Counted from the first letter of the stretch, positions 52,866 through 61,205 are shown. The stretch: 64,000 bases of DNA from Coriobacteriia bacterium (GCA_030651765.1 JAUSBY010000015.1:1-64000), one strand, 5' to 3'. Made by a program: numbers and translations. The notes: a model not told the origin generated them from the letters alone.

Positions 52866-53626
52866 TGCTCCGTGTCGAGGGTGTCACGTTCGCCTATCGC
52901 AGCGTCCCCGTGCTCGACGGCGTGGACTTCTCCGTCGGGCCCGGGGAGTTCCTTGCGGTGCTCGGCAACAACGGTGCCGGCAAGTCCACGCTGCTCCGGT
53001 GCATCACGCGCATCGTCCGACCACACACCGGCGCGGTCTATCTGGACGAGCGCGACGTGCACGCGCTCGGTAGCAGCGAACGTGCGCGGAACGTCGGCTA
53101 CGTGCCGCAGCGCACCGAGGCGAGCCACATGACCGTGTACGACGCGGTGCTCGTTGGCCGCACCCCGCACATCACGTGGGACGCTTCTCACGAAGACCAC
53201 CACGTGGTGGAGCGCGTGCTGGCCGAGCTGGGTCTCGAGGGTCTCGCGATGCGGCCGATCGACGAGCTTTCCGGCGGCGAGTTACAGAAGACCGTAATCG
53301 CCCGCGCGCTCGCGCAGGAGCCGCGGGTGCTCCTGCTCGATGAGCCCACTTCGAGCCTGGACCTGCGCAACCAGCTCGACGTGCTGGCCACCGTCAAGCG
53401 TGTCACCTCGGCGCAGGGCGTTGCCGTCATCGCGGTGATGCACGACCTCAACCTGGCGCTCCGCTTCGCCGACCGGTTCTGCTTCCTCGCCGACGGGCGC
53501 GTTCACGCCTGCGGCGGGCCGGAGGTCGTGACGTCGGAGAACGTCTCGCACGTCTATGGGGTGCCCGTGAGCGTGACGTCTGTCGGCGATGTGCCGCTCG
53601 TGGTGCCGCTCGCGTCGTCGTCGTAG
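52862..53626 (+). CDS. FecE/BtuD-type ABC transporter ATPase
   Basis: 254 residues: Walker A GNNGAGKST, signature LSGGELQKT, Walker B LLLDEPTSSLD and H-loop VMHDLN. The ATG at 52862 overlaps the permease stop; the open frame upstream belongs to the permease region in another phase and is not translated as a fusion. Completes the importer. The next gene (MutL/GlmL-like) is on the same strand 79 bases downstream with its own ribosome-binding site. Confidence 0.93.
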   Translation: MMLRVEGVTFAYRSVPVLDGVDFSVGPGEFLAVLGNNGAGKSTLLRCITRIVRPHTGAVYLDERDVHALGSSERARNVGYVPQRTEASHMTVYDAVLVGRTPHITWDASHEDHHVVERVLAELGLEGLAMRPIDELSGGELQKTVIARALAQEPRVLLLDEPTSSLDLRNQLDVLATVKRVTSAQGVAVIAVMHDLNLALRFADRFCFLADGRVHACGGPEVVTSENVSHVYGVPVSVTSVGDVPLVVPLASSS

Positions 53627-53705
53627 GCTCCTCGTACCGCTCCCGTGGTTGGCCGAGCCGTGCTCGCCCGTGCGATGATTGGCCCGACCGGAGAGGAGCC
53701 GCCGC

Positions 53706-55046
53706 GTGCCCGAGCCCCGTCGCATAGACGCCCTGGTAGCCGAGATCGGATCGACCACCACGGTCGTGAGTGCCTTCGACGGCCTGTCCGGCTGGCCCGA
53801 TTCTACGCCCGCGCTCATCGGGCAGGGCGTAGCGCCCACAAGTGTGGCTGCCGGTGACGTGGGGATCGGCCTTGCCGCAGCGCGTGAGGCGCTCGAGGCG
53901 CAGGTCGGGCCACTCGAGCCGGGCGTCACGCTCGCCACCTCGTCGGCGGCGGGCGGTCTGCGCATGACCGTGCATGGGCTCACGCACAAGATGACCGCGA
54001 TGGCCGCACGCGAGGCGGCGCTCGGCGCCGGAGGCGTGCTCGAGTACCAGACGGCGGGCCGGCTGCGCGAGCATGATCTCGAGGAGATCGAAGAGGCGCG
54101 CCCAGGGCTCATCTTGCTCGCCGGCGGTGTGGAGGGCGGCGACACAGAGGTGGTGCTCCACAACGCGCGTCGGCTGACCGAGCTCGCAGCGCGGCCCATC
54201 GTCGTATACGCCGGCAACTCGGCGGTGGCCGCCGAGGCGCGCGCCACGCTCGAGGCGGCTGGCTTCGTCGTGCGTGTCACGGACAACGTGTATCCCGCCG
54301 TAGACGAGCTCGATATCGTGCCGGCGCGTCACGTGATCCACGACGCGTTCGAGGAACACATCACCCACGCGCCGGGCATGGAACACATCGGCGAGTACGT
54401 GAGCGGGCGCATCTTGCCCACGCCGGGCGCCGTCCTTATCGCTGCGGAGCTCCTGGCCGATGAGCTCGGCGACCTCGTGGTGGTCGACGTCGGCGGTGCT
54501 ACGAGCGACGTCCACTCGGTCACCGATGGCTCCCCCGATATCGCGGCGATCTCCACCGACCCGCAACCGCACGCAAAGCGCACCGTTGAAGGCGACCTCG
54601 GCACGTACGTGAGCGCCGCACACACGGCCGCACTCATCGGCGAGGGTGAGCGGCCCGGACACCTGCCGCCGGCGATCCCGTTCACTCCCGCCGACATCGA
54701 GGCTGCCGCGCTGCTGGCGCGCGCGGCGACGGTCACCGCGATGACGCGCCATGCGGGCCGTTTCGCGCACCTCTACACGCCGAAGGGCCGCCAGACGGTC
54801 GCGCACGGACGGGACCTCACGGCCTGCCGACTCGTCATCGGAACCGGTGGCGCGCTCGTGCGGCTCCCGGGAGGGGAGGCGGCGCTCGCCGCGACTCTCG
54901 GCGGACCCGGCGAGTATCTGCTGCCCCCCGCGGATGCCCGGGTGGCCCTCGATCACGACTACGTCTTCGCGTGCTGCGGTGCGCTCGCGTCGCGTTTCGC
55001 GCCCGGCGCGGTCGTCGCACTCATGCGCGTGAGCATCGGCGTCTAG
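53706..55046 (+). CDS. MutL/GlmL-type reactivating factor homologue
   Basis: 446-residue ASKHA-fold ATPase of the MutL/GlmL family (often annotated as glutamate mutase L). Residues IGSTTTVVSAFDG at the N-terminus form the phosphate-1 loop; VVDVGGATSDVHSV is the second loop, and IGTGGALVRLPGG lies near the C-terminus. Such proteins occur next to B12-dependent aminomutases, including in ornithine clusters, and are thought to exchange inactivated cobalamin cofactor. GTG 53706 has GAGAGGAG seven bases upstream; an in-frame TTG at 53679 precedes that site. Likely partner of OraSE (inference from family and context). Confidence 0.87.
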   Translation: MPEPRRIDALVAEIGSTTTVVSAFDGLSGWPDSTPALIGQGVAPTSVAAGDVGIGLAAAREALEAQVGPLEPGVTLATSSAAGGLRMTVHGLTHKMTAMAAREAALGAGGVLEYQTAGRLREHDLEEIEEARPGLILLAGGVEGGDTEVVLHNARRLTELAARPIVVYAGNSAVAAEARATLEAAGFVVRVTDNVYPAVDELDIVPARHVIHDAFEEHITHAPGMEHIGEYVSGRILPTPGAVLIAAELLADELGDLVVVDVGGATSDVHSVTDGSPDIAAISTDPQPHAKRTVEGDLGTYVSAAHTAALIGEGERPGHLPPAIPFTPADIEAAALLARAATVTAMTRHAGRFAHLYTPKGRQTVAHGRDLTACRLVIGTGGALVRLPGGEAALAATLGGPGEYLLPPADARVALDHDYVFACCGALASRFAPGAVVALMRVSIGV

Positions 55047-55123
55047 CCGCATCATCGTGACGGCGCCCCCGCTCCGGGTATCTGCACCTAGGGGCACCAT
55101 GACGTCTGAGGGGGGCGTTTGGC

Positions 55124-56041
55124 ATGGCAGAACTCGAATCCGCCTACCCGGCCGAAGTCGCGCAGATCGTGGCATCGGCCGCACGGTTGGCCGACGAGCG
55201 CATCGTAATCGCGGGACCGGTCGTACAGTCGGACAGCGCGACGGGCGAGCAACTCGTCGGACTGCTGGACCGTGCACTCGCACTCGTTCCCGGAGACCGT
55301 AGCCTCATGCTTGCCAGGGTCGACGCGCTTGTCATCGCCATGCAGTTCAAGACCGCCGAGGAGGTCCTCGACGAGGTCCTCGCGCGCCACCCGGATGATT
55401 TCGAGGCGCGCATGCGCAAGGACCATTGGGGCGAGTGGCAGGGCGCGTTCCACCTGCCGGGCCTGTCCGAGGCCACGAGTACCCTCGCGCCGCTCATGCA
55501 CGACCACATCAGGCAGGGCCGCTCGATACAGGTCGTACGTGCCGGTGTTGGGCCAGCGATGGCGATCGTCCGGCCGGTGGGGTCGGAGGAGATGGGCTCC
55601 GGTCTGAGTCACGCCTCGCGCGCCATGTGGGAGCCGGTCTGGTCGCAGACGCCCGTCGGGGCCCTGGTCGCGCACTACCTGCTGGTCGAGGACGATCCGG
55701 CTAGCCCGTACCGCGCGGAGGGGTTCCTGCCGCTTATCCGCGCCGAGAAGGCGTCGCGGATGCACGGCTACTGGCTTCTGCAGCAGCTAGCTCATGCGGA
55801 TGGCTGCTTCGTCATCCTTGCCGATGGCGATCGAGTCCTCTACAACCGATGGCTGGTGTTCCCCGGGCACATCCGCGCGCGGCTCCAAGCCATGGCCGCC
55901 CGCGCGGGAACGGCGTCGCTCGCCACGGACGCGTCGGTTTTCCAGCAGGCGACACAGTGGCACATGCTCGCGTTCGATATGGACCAAGTGGTGTTCGGGC
56001 GCATCCTCTCCGAGGAGGCTGCCGGTATGAGGGATGCATGA
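55124..56041 (+). CDS. Unknown cytoplasmic protein with TPR-like N-terminus
   Basis: 305 residues, no signal peptide or membrane segment. Residues ~30-100 read as a tetratricopeptide-like helical pair (LLDRALALVPGDRSLMLARV, then EEVLDEVLARHPDDFEARM). The remaining ~190 residues hold PVGALVAHYLLVEDDPASPY and a final LAFDMDQVVFGRI segment that I cannot assign. The ATG follows GAGGGGGGCG at the right distance. It lies downstream of the reactivase gene on the same strand (77-base gap) and converges on the AOR gene. Confidence 0.75.
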   Translation: MAELESAYPAEVAQIVASAARLADERIVIAGPVVQSDSATGEQLVGLLDRALALVPGDRSLMLARVDALVIAMQFKTAEEVLDEVLARHPDDFEARMRKDHWGEWQGAFHLPGLSEATSTLAPLMHDHIRQGRSIQVVRAGVGPAMAIVRPVGSEEMGSGLSHASRAMWEPVWSQTPVGALVAHYLLVEDDPASPYRAEGFLPLIRAEKASRMHGYWLLQQLAHADGCFVILADGDRVLYNRWLVFPGHIRARLQAMAARAGTASLATDASVFQQATQWHMLAFDMDQVVFGRILSEEAAGMRDA

Positions 56042-56073
56042 CCAGGGGCCGGTATCGGCCCCCAACGGGTCGG

Positions 56074-57930
56074 CTACACCACCCCCACCAGTCCGAGCTT
56101 CTGCAGCGTCTCCTCGGTGGGAAGTCCGCTCTCGCGGTCCCAGCCCATCGCCGCGTAGAAGCTGTCGAGTGACACGTCGAGGCGTGCGATCTGGCCCTCG
56201 CCGCGGCCATCGACCGCTGCCTCACTCGTGATGCGCCGGGGCAGCGTGTCGTCGGCTCGTGTGAGCCCGAACCGTGCATTGACGAGCCGTTCCAGGTTGA
56301 TGACCCGCTCGGCCGCCTTGAGCATGTCCTCCTTGGTCCAGGTCTCGCCGGTGGCCGCCGAGAGCACGGCCGCCCATGTGGAGGGCTGGACCGCCAGCGT
56401 GATCACGGAGAACAGACACACGCCGAGGAGGTTCGTCGCCATGGAGAACTCCATGAACGGCTTGACCCACTGCTGGTTGTCGTCGTCCAGGAAGTCGACG
56501 TCGTAGGTGAGCCCGAGCTCCTCGTTGCGGTAGCCGAACGCGTCGACGACCGATGCATATGGCCGCAGGTGGTCCGCGCCTCGCGGTGAGACCGCGTGGC
56601 TGATGCCCTCACCCTTGCTTGCCCGCACGCCACAGCTTGCGAGTTCCACACCCTTGACCTCGAACGTGTAGTCGGCCGCATCTCCGCCGAGGGCCACCGC
56701 CGCGCGCTTCGAGCCATCGGCGAGCATGTCGCCGATGCCGGTGCGGCTGGCGATCTTGTGCAGCACGTCGGGGAAGATCTCGCCGTTGCCCCAGGTGAAC
56801 TCGATGCCGCCGGTCAGCTCGGGCGTGAGGATGCCCTTCTCGTACCACTCCATCGCGATCGCGATGACCTGACCGGCCGCGATCGTGTCCAGACCGAGGT
56901 CGTTGCACAGGTGCCCGGCCACCACGATAGCGTTCAAGTCGGTGACCAGGCACTTCGCGCCGAAGGCCCCGAGTGTCTCGTACTCCGGCCCGCCTCCGGT
57001 CTCGCCGGCATGCGGCCCGGTCGTGATGGTTGTCGTGCGACCGCAGGCCACAGGGCAGCCCCAACACGCGTACGGCTTCACGTCGAGCGTCGCGTGGTAC
57101 GCCGCATGGCCGAGGGTGTCGATCGACTCGGGAAACGTCGTCCGACGCCAGTTCTGTGTCGGCAGGATGCCGAGCGCGCTGATCGAGTCGTAGAAGCTCG
57201 GCGTGCCGAACGGTTTGAGTTCGGCAGCCACGAACTCCTCGGCGAGGAACTCTTCGCGCGCCTGCTTCGCGTGTGTCTTGAGCCCCTCGGGGTCCGCGAT
57301 CGGGAGCGGCTGCGTGCCGCGCACGGCGAACGCCTTGAGGTTCTTGGCGCCCATCGCCGCTCCGCCGCCGCCGCGTCCGGCCGCGCGCTCCTTGTCGGTC
57401 ATGATTGCGGCGTACATGACGCCGTTCTCGCCTGCGGGTCCGATCGCCGCGATCTGCCAGCCTCGGCCGTCGAGCTCGGCGCGGATGGCCTCCTCGGTGT
57501 CGTGGATACCCGAGCCCCACAGGCCCATCGCATCACGGACCTCCACCGAATCGCCGTCGATCACGACGTAGACGGGGTTATCCGCGGCGCCGGTGAAGAC
57601 GATCATGTCGTAGCCGGCCTTCTTGATGGCGGGCGAGAGCTGGCCGCCCACGTTGCTCAGCCCCAGCGCCCCCGAGGCCGGCGAGCGGAACACGAAGCAC
57701 GTGCGTCCCGACGACGGCGCCGCCGTGCCGGTGAGCGGTCCTACCGCTGCGATCAACGGCTGAGAGGGATCGAGCGGAGGTGCGTCGTAGTCGACCAGGT
57801 CGGCGAACAGGCGCACGGCTGCGCCCTCGCCGCCGATGTAGTCGCGGAACCACGCCTCGGGAAGCGTGCGTTTCTCGGCAGTGCCGGTGGCCAGATCCAC
57901 CATGAGTGCTGTACCCCAGTTGCCGTTCAT
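56074..57930 (-). CDS. aor: Tungsten-dependent aldehyde:ferredoxin oxidoreductase
   Basis: 618 residues, the normal AOR length. N-terminal domain with the tungstopterin-binding pattern (AAIMTDKERAAGRGGGGAAM, MGAKNLKAFAVRG). The [4Fe-4S] cluster uses CWGCPVACGR (about residues 285-294) and the Cys of LLGVCLFS near residue 498. Oxidises aldehydes to acids with ferredoxin, or runs the reverse acid reduction. In a Stickland-type ornithine fermenter it could handle aldehydes from amino acid degradation. ATG 57930 has GGAGAGGAG six bases upstream; the longer frame is unrelated. Divergent from orr across a 163-base region. Confidence 0.94.
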   Translation of the reverse strand: MNGNWGTALMVDLATGTAEKRTLPEAWFRDYIGGEGAAVRLFADLVDYDAPPLDPSQPLIAAVGPLTGTAAPSSGRTCFVFRSPASGALGLSNVGGQLSPAIKKAGYDMIVFTGAADNPVYVVIDGDSVEVRDAMGLWGSGIHDTEEAIRAELDGRGWQIAAIGPAGENGVMYAAIMTDKERAAGRGGGGAAMGAKNLKAFAVRGTQPLPIADPEGLKTHAKQAREEFLAEEFVAAELKPFGTPSFYDSISALGILPTQNWRRTTFPESIDTLGHAAYHATLDVKPYACWGCPVACGRTTTITTGPHAGETGGGPEYETLGAFGAKCLVTDLNAIVVAGHLCNDLGLDTIAAGQVIAIAMEWYEKGILTPELTGGIEFTWGNGEIFPDVLHKIASRTGIGDMLADGSKRAAVALGGDAADYTFEVKGVELASCGVRASKGEGISHAVSPRGADHLRPYASVVDAFGYRNEELGLTYDVDFLDDDNQQWVKPFMEFSMATNLLGVCLFSVITLAVQPSTWAAVLSAATGETWTKEDMLKAAERVINLERLVNARFGLTRADDTLPRRITSEAAVDGRGEGQIARLDVSLDSFYAAMGWDRESGLPTEETLQKLGLVGVV

Positions 57931-58064
57931 CCGGGCTCCTCTCCCCAACGGGTCGGTCTCTCGTGTGCGCCGACGGTGGCGCAGCCGACTGCTTCGGGCT
58001 ACGCTCGACATGCCGCGCGCCTTCGGTCGCCGGGACGCTTCCGGCGTCGGTGGCGTGCGGGAAT

Positions 58065-58080
58065 TGTGAGCGCCTTCACA
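58065..58080. promoter_or_regulatory. Crp/Fnr-type palindrome between aor and orr
   Basis: TGTGA-N6-TCACA, a perfect consensus for a Crp-like dimer site, ending 14 bases before the orr start codon. If functional it would sit at or after the orr start site and act as a repressor site for orr, or serve the divergent aor gene. Confidence 0.45.
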
Positions 58081-58093
58081 TGAGAGGATACCC

Positions 58094-59161
58094 ATGTCCG
58101 GTCGCGCGGTAGTCACCGTTGATCTGCGCAAGGTCGCCGAGAACACGCGTCGCGTCGTCGACGCGCTCGGCGGGCGTTCGGTCATCGGCGTGACGAAGGT
58201 GACGTGTGGTTCCGCACAGGTCGCCCGCGCGATGCTCGTTGGCGGCGCAGCCGGCATCGCCGACTCGCGGCTCGAGAACCTCGCGGGTCTGCGAGCCGCC
58301 GGGATCGATGTGCCGCTGTGGCTGCTACGCGCGCCGGTTCCCGCGCTTGCCGACGAGACCGTGCGTGTCGCCGATGTCTCGCTGGAAAGCGAGGTCGAGA
58401 CGATCGAAGCGCTCGACGCGGCCGCGTATCGGCTGGGCAGACGCCACCGTGTCGTGGCGATGGTGGACCTGGGCGATCTGCGCGAAGGGATGCTGCCCGA
58501 TGCGCTGCCGACGTTCGTCGAGCGCGCCGAGTCGATGCCGAACATCGAGCTGCTCGGCATCGGTACGAGTCTGACATGCTACGGCGCGATCGTCCCGGAC
58601 GCCGAGAACCTCGGCGAACTTGTTGCGCTTACACAGTCTGCAGAAGCCCGCATCGGGCGCCGCTTGCTCGTCTCGGGCGGCATGTCGTCCTCACTGGACG
58701 CGCTCGTGGCCGGCACCCTGCCCGAGCGTATCGACAGCCTGCGTATCGGCGAGAGCATCCTGCTCGGCGTCTCCACCGTCACGCGCGAACCCATCCTCGG
58801 CCTGCACACCGATGCGATTCTGGCCTCCGCACCGGTCATCGAGGTCATGCGCAAGCCCAGCGCGCCGCACGGCACCGTCGCGCAGGACGCCTTTGGTGGC
58901 ACGCCGACGTTCCGTGACCGCGGCGAGCGGCTGCGGGCGATCTGCGCCATCGGCCATCAGGATGTGGTGCCCACCGGCATCAAGCCACTCGATTCGCGCA
59001 TCGGGGTACTCGGCGCATCGAGCGATCACCTGGTGCTGGATGTGGAGGACATGCCCGCTGCGCCGCACGTGGGTGACGAGATCGCGTTCCTGCCCGGCTA
59101 CAGTGCGACGCTCAGGCTCTTCACGTCGGCCTACGTGGAGAAGCGGTTCGTGGGCGAGTAG
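58094..59161 (+). CDS. orr: PLP-dependent ornithine racemase
   Basis: 355-residue fold-type III PLP enzyme (alanine-racemase N-terminal family). The PLP lysine is in VIGVTKVTCG (about residue 35). Later motifs GIGTSLTCYGAIVPD and IRVGESILLG-like (LRIGESILLGVST) match the ornithine racemase/YhfX branch. Converts L-ornithine to the D-form used by OraSE. ATG has GAGAGGA six bases upstream. It ends 18 bases before the promoter of the Cys-rich repeat cluster. Confidence 0.9.
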   Translation: MSGRAVVTVDLRKVAENTRRVVDALGGRSVIGVTKVTCGSAQVARAMLVGGAAGIADSRLENLAGLRAAGIDVPLWLLRAPVPALADETVRVADVSLESEVETIEALDAAAYRLGRRHRVVAMVDLGDLREGMLPDALPTFVERAESMPNIELLGIGTSLTCYGAIVPDAENLGELVALTQSAEARIGRRLLVSGGMSSSLDALVAGTLPERIDSLRIGESILLGVSTVTREPILGLHTDAILASAPVIEVMRKPSAPHGTVAQDAFGGTPTFRDRGERLRAICAIGHQDVVPTGIKPLDSRIGVLGASSDHLVLDVEDMPAAPHVGDEIAFLPGYSATLRLFTSAYVEKRFVGE

Positions 59162-59178
59162 GGTTGGCGCGCGTGCCG

Positions 59179-59206
59179 TTGTGCGCTTCGGCTGGCGGAG
59201 TATGAT
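59179..59206 (+). promoter_or_regulatory. Promoter of the Cys-repeat/radical SAM cluster
   Basis: TTGTGC (59179-59184), 16-base spacer, TATGAT (59201-59206). The expected start near 59213 gives a leader of ~80 bases that contains a short reading frame with a strong ribosome-binding site. Confidence 0.55.
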
Positions 59207-59245
59207 GAGGCTGCGAGATCGTGCAGATGCGGAGGGGGCGCCGCG

Positions 59246-59317
59246 ATGAGTCAGACTGCCTTGCTGCCGTCCGCAGCTATATGCGGAGGTGGCGATGAGC
59301 GAGGACCCCAGGGGTAG
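59246..59317 (+). CDS. Possible 23-codon leader ORF overlapping the Cys-repeat gene start
   Basis: ATG at 59246 with GGAGGGGGC about seven bases upstream encodes a 23-residue peptide (MSQTALLPSAAICGGGDERG...) that stops at 59315-59317, after the start of the main gene at 59295 in another frame. Either a translationally coupled leader peptide that controls precursor synthesis, or an unused start. No homology is claimed. Confidence 0.3.
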   Translation: MSQTALLPSAAICGGGDERGPQG

Positions 59318-59774
59318 CGCGGGGGAACCGGAAGAGCCGAAGGTCTTTCGGATCGCGCAGCTGCCCGCCCCGGATCGCACGGGGATGAACCGGCGCACGT
59401 TCGTGAAGGCAACCGCCGCGGGTGCGGGCGCGGGTGCGCTCGTCACGGTTCTCGGTGGATGCCTGCCGTTCTCGGCCGCCTGCGAGTGCGACGCCGAGGA
59501 CGAGAGCGGATGCACCACCCAGTCCGACGAGGAGACCGACACCGACGAGAGCATCGAGTGCGAGTGCGATGCGGTCTGCACCTGCGAGACGGTCTGCACG
59601 TGCGACAACGAGTGCAGCTGCGATGCGGTGTGCACCTGCGAAGCCGTATGCACGTGCGAGAGTGATTGCTCGTGCGACAGCGTCTGCACCTGCGAGGCGG
59701 TGTGCACCTGCGAGGGCGACTGCACGTGCGACTCCGTGGGCGGTGGCGGCGGCCACTACTGGTATCCCACCTAG
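59295..59774 (+). CDS. Tat-exported lipoprotein with ten C-x-C-[D/E]-x-x hexads; likely radical SAM substrate
   Basis: 159 residues from ATG 59295 (GGAGG five bases upstream; an in-frame GTG at 59289 is inside that site). Residues 1-30 form a hydrophilic leader (EPKVFRIAQLPAPDRTG). A twin-arginine motif (NRRTFVKAT) and a hydrophobic stretch ending in a lipobox (VLGGC, Cys56) follow. The mature part has a Cys pair (CECDAEDESGC), an acidic spacer, then ten hexads C-x-C-[D/E]-x-x (residues 89-148) and the tail GGGGGHYWYPT. Every hexad has two cysteines and an acidic residue in the same register; three 18-residue super-repeats can be aligned. Radical SAM genes follow within 31 bases. Function unknown; see findings. 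Confidence 0.9.
   Translation: MSEDPRGSAGEPEEPKVFRIAQLPAPDRTGMNRRTFVKATAAGAGAGALVTVLGGCLPFSAACECDAEDESGCTTQSDEETDTDESIECECDAVCTCETVCTCDNECSCDAVCTCEAVCTCESDCSCDSVCTCEAVCTCEGDCTCDSVGGGGGHYWYPT
59559..59738 (+). repeat. Coding tandem repeat: ten 18-bp hexad units, last nine as three 54-bp super-repeats
   Basis: One CECDAV hexad (59559-59576) precedes three 54-bp units at 59577-59630, 59631-59684 and 59685-59738. Each unit encodes C-T-C-E-x-V / C-T-C-x-x-x / C-[S/T]-C-D-x-V. Synonymous differences between units (for example Val GTC/GTA/GTG, Glu GAG/GAA) show the protein pattern is kept while DNA drifts. Confidence 0.9.
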
Positions 59775-59804
59775 CGGCTGCGACGCGTGCGGACAAAGGA
59801 ATGC

Positions 59805-61205
59805 ATGGGGATCTCCTGGCAGGCGCTCGGCGATACCGTGTTCCTGGTCTCCCGCGACGGGGACCGGCCGCTGCTCTACGCCCCGCTCCAGGGTCTCGTG
59901 CTCGAGGCCAACGATGCGTACGTCGAGCGATTCCGCGCTGCGCTGGGTGCCGACGAGGACGCAGCCCGGGCGATCGGTCTTGAGCCCGAAACGGTGGCCG
60001 ACCTCGCGCGCGTGCCCGATGAGGTCCGACGCACATTCGACCCGGTGTGGCCTGAGGTGTTCGAGCCAACGTCGGTGACGCTCTTCCTCACGCACAAGTG
60101 CACGCTCAGGTGCGTGTACTGCTACTGCGAGGGCGGCGCGGGGCGCGACATCGACTGGCCCGTACTCGAGCGTGCGGTCCGCTTCGCCCTCGACAACGCC
60201 AAGCGCCTCGGCAGGGATGCGCGCGTCGCTTTTCACGGAGGTGACGTGGGCGCATGCTGGCCGCTGTTCCGGCGCGCGGTTGAGTTCGTGGAGGCCGAGA
60301 GTGCGGCGGCGGGCGTGAAGACGTCGATGTCCATCGGCACGAACGGGTTCTATACCGAGGAGCAGGCGGCCTACATCGCCGCGCACATCGCCAGCGCGAC
60401 GGTCTCGATCGACGGCACGCCGACGGTGCACGACCGGTCGCGGATCACGCCGGGTGGAGGTCCATCGCTGGCCACCGTGCTGCGTTCGCTCGCCATCTTC
60501 GAGAGCGAGGGGCTCTCCTACTCGATCAGGATGACGGTCACGGCCGAGTCGCTGCCGGCGCTCGCCGAGAGCATGGCGTACCTGTGCGAGAACACGCACG
60601 CACGCACGATCAGAGCCGAGCCACTCTACGCACGCGGGCGTGCCACCGTCTCACACCTCCAGGCGCCAGACCCGGAGGCCTTTGTGGCAGCGTACCGCCA
60701 GGCGAGGACGGTGGCCGAACGGTACGGACGGCAGCTGACGTACTCGGGCGCGCGCATCTCAGGGCCAGCACCCGCGTTCTGCTCGTTCGCCCGGCCCACG
60801 TTCGGCGTCACGCCCGACGGGGACCTCACGTGCTGCTACGAGATCCTGCACCCGGACGACCCGCTCGCCACCGAGTTCTTCTACGGGCACATCGAGCCGG
60901 ACGGTTCGGCGATCGTCGTGGACGAGGAGCAGGTCGCCGCCATCCGGGCGGGAGCGAAGGCGCGTCGGCAGGGCTGCGCGCACTGCTTCTGTGTCTACGC
61001 GTGCGCCGGTGATTGCGCGGCCAAGACTATCGACAGCGGTCGCGGTGACGGGGAGTCCACCGGCCGGTGCGAGATCACCCGCGCACTCGTGTACGACATG
61101 CTCGGGCGCGCGCTTGCGGGCGAGGATCCCACGAGGCCGTCCCGCGATACCCCCCGCGCGGCACCCGGCGCCGTTGGCCCGCACATTCGCGTGGAGCAGT
61201 CCTGA
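59805..61205 (+). CDS. Radical SAM/SPASM-type maturase 1
   Basis: 466 residues. Starts at ATG 59805 with AAAGGA four bases upstream; an in-frame GTG at 59787 is possible. Residues ~1-90 form an N-terminal domain that may bind the precursor. The radical SAM [4Fe-4S] motif CTLRCVYC (CxxxCxxC) is near residue 102. The C-terminal half has SPASM-like cysteines (CSFARPTFGVTPDGDLTCC; CAHCFCVYACAGDC; a last Cys in GRCEITR). SPASM enzymes carry extra Fe-S clusters and modify peptides, for example by thioether bond formation. Lies 30 bases after the repeat lipoprotein gene, which is its probable substrate. Confidence 0.92.
   Translation: MGISWQALGDTVFLVSRDGDRPLLYAPLQGLVLEANDAYVERFRAALGADEDAARAIGLEPETVADLARVPDEVRRTFDPVWPEVFEPTSVTLFLTHKCTLRCVYCYCEGGAGRDIDWPVLERAVRFALDNAKRLGRDARVAFHGGDVGACWPLFRRAVEFVEAESAAAGVKTSMSIGTNGFYTEEQAAYIAAHIASATVSIDGTPTVHDRSRITPGGGPSLATVLRSLAIFESEGLSYSIRMTVTAESLPALAESMAYLCENTHARTIRAEPLYARGRATVSHLQAPDPEAFVAAYRQARTVAERYGRQLTYSGARISGPAPAFCSFARPTFGVTPDGDLTCCYEILHPDDPLATEFFYGHIEPDGSAIVVDEEQVAAIRAGAKARRQGCAHCFCVYACAGDCAAKTIDSGRGDGESTGRCEITRALVYDMLGRALAGEDPTRPSRDTPRAAPGAVGPHIRVEQS

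Noticed and set aside
52214-53626. 470-codon frame that would fuse an arginine-rich protein to the ABC ATPase
   Set aside because: The upstream part is the permease region in another phase; the ATG at 52862 overlaps the permease stop and gives a normal ATPase.
59559-59738. Tandem DNA repeat read as a CRISPR or minisatellite
   Set aside because: There are no spacers and the unit is a coding hexad with synonymous variation, so it is selected at protein level.
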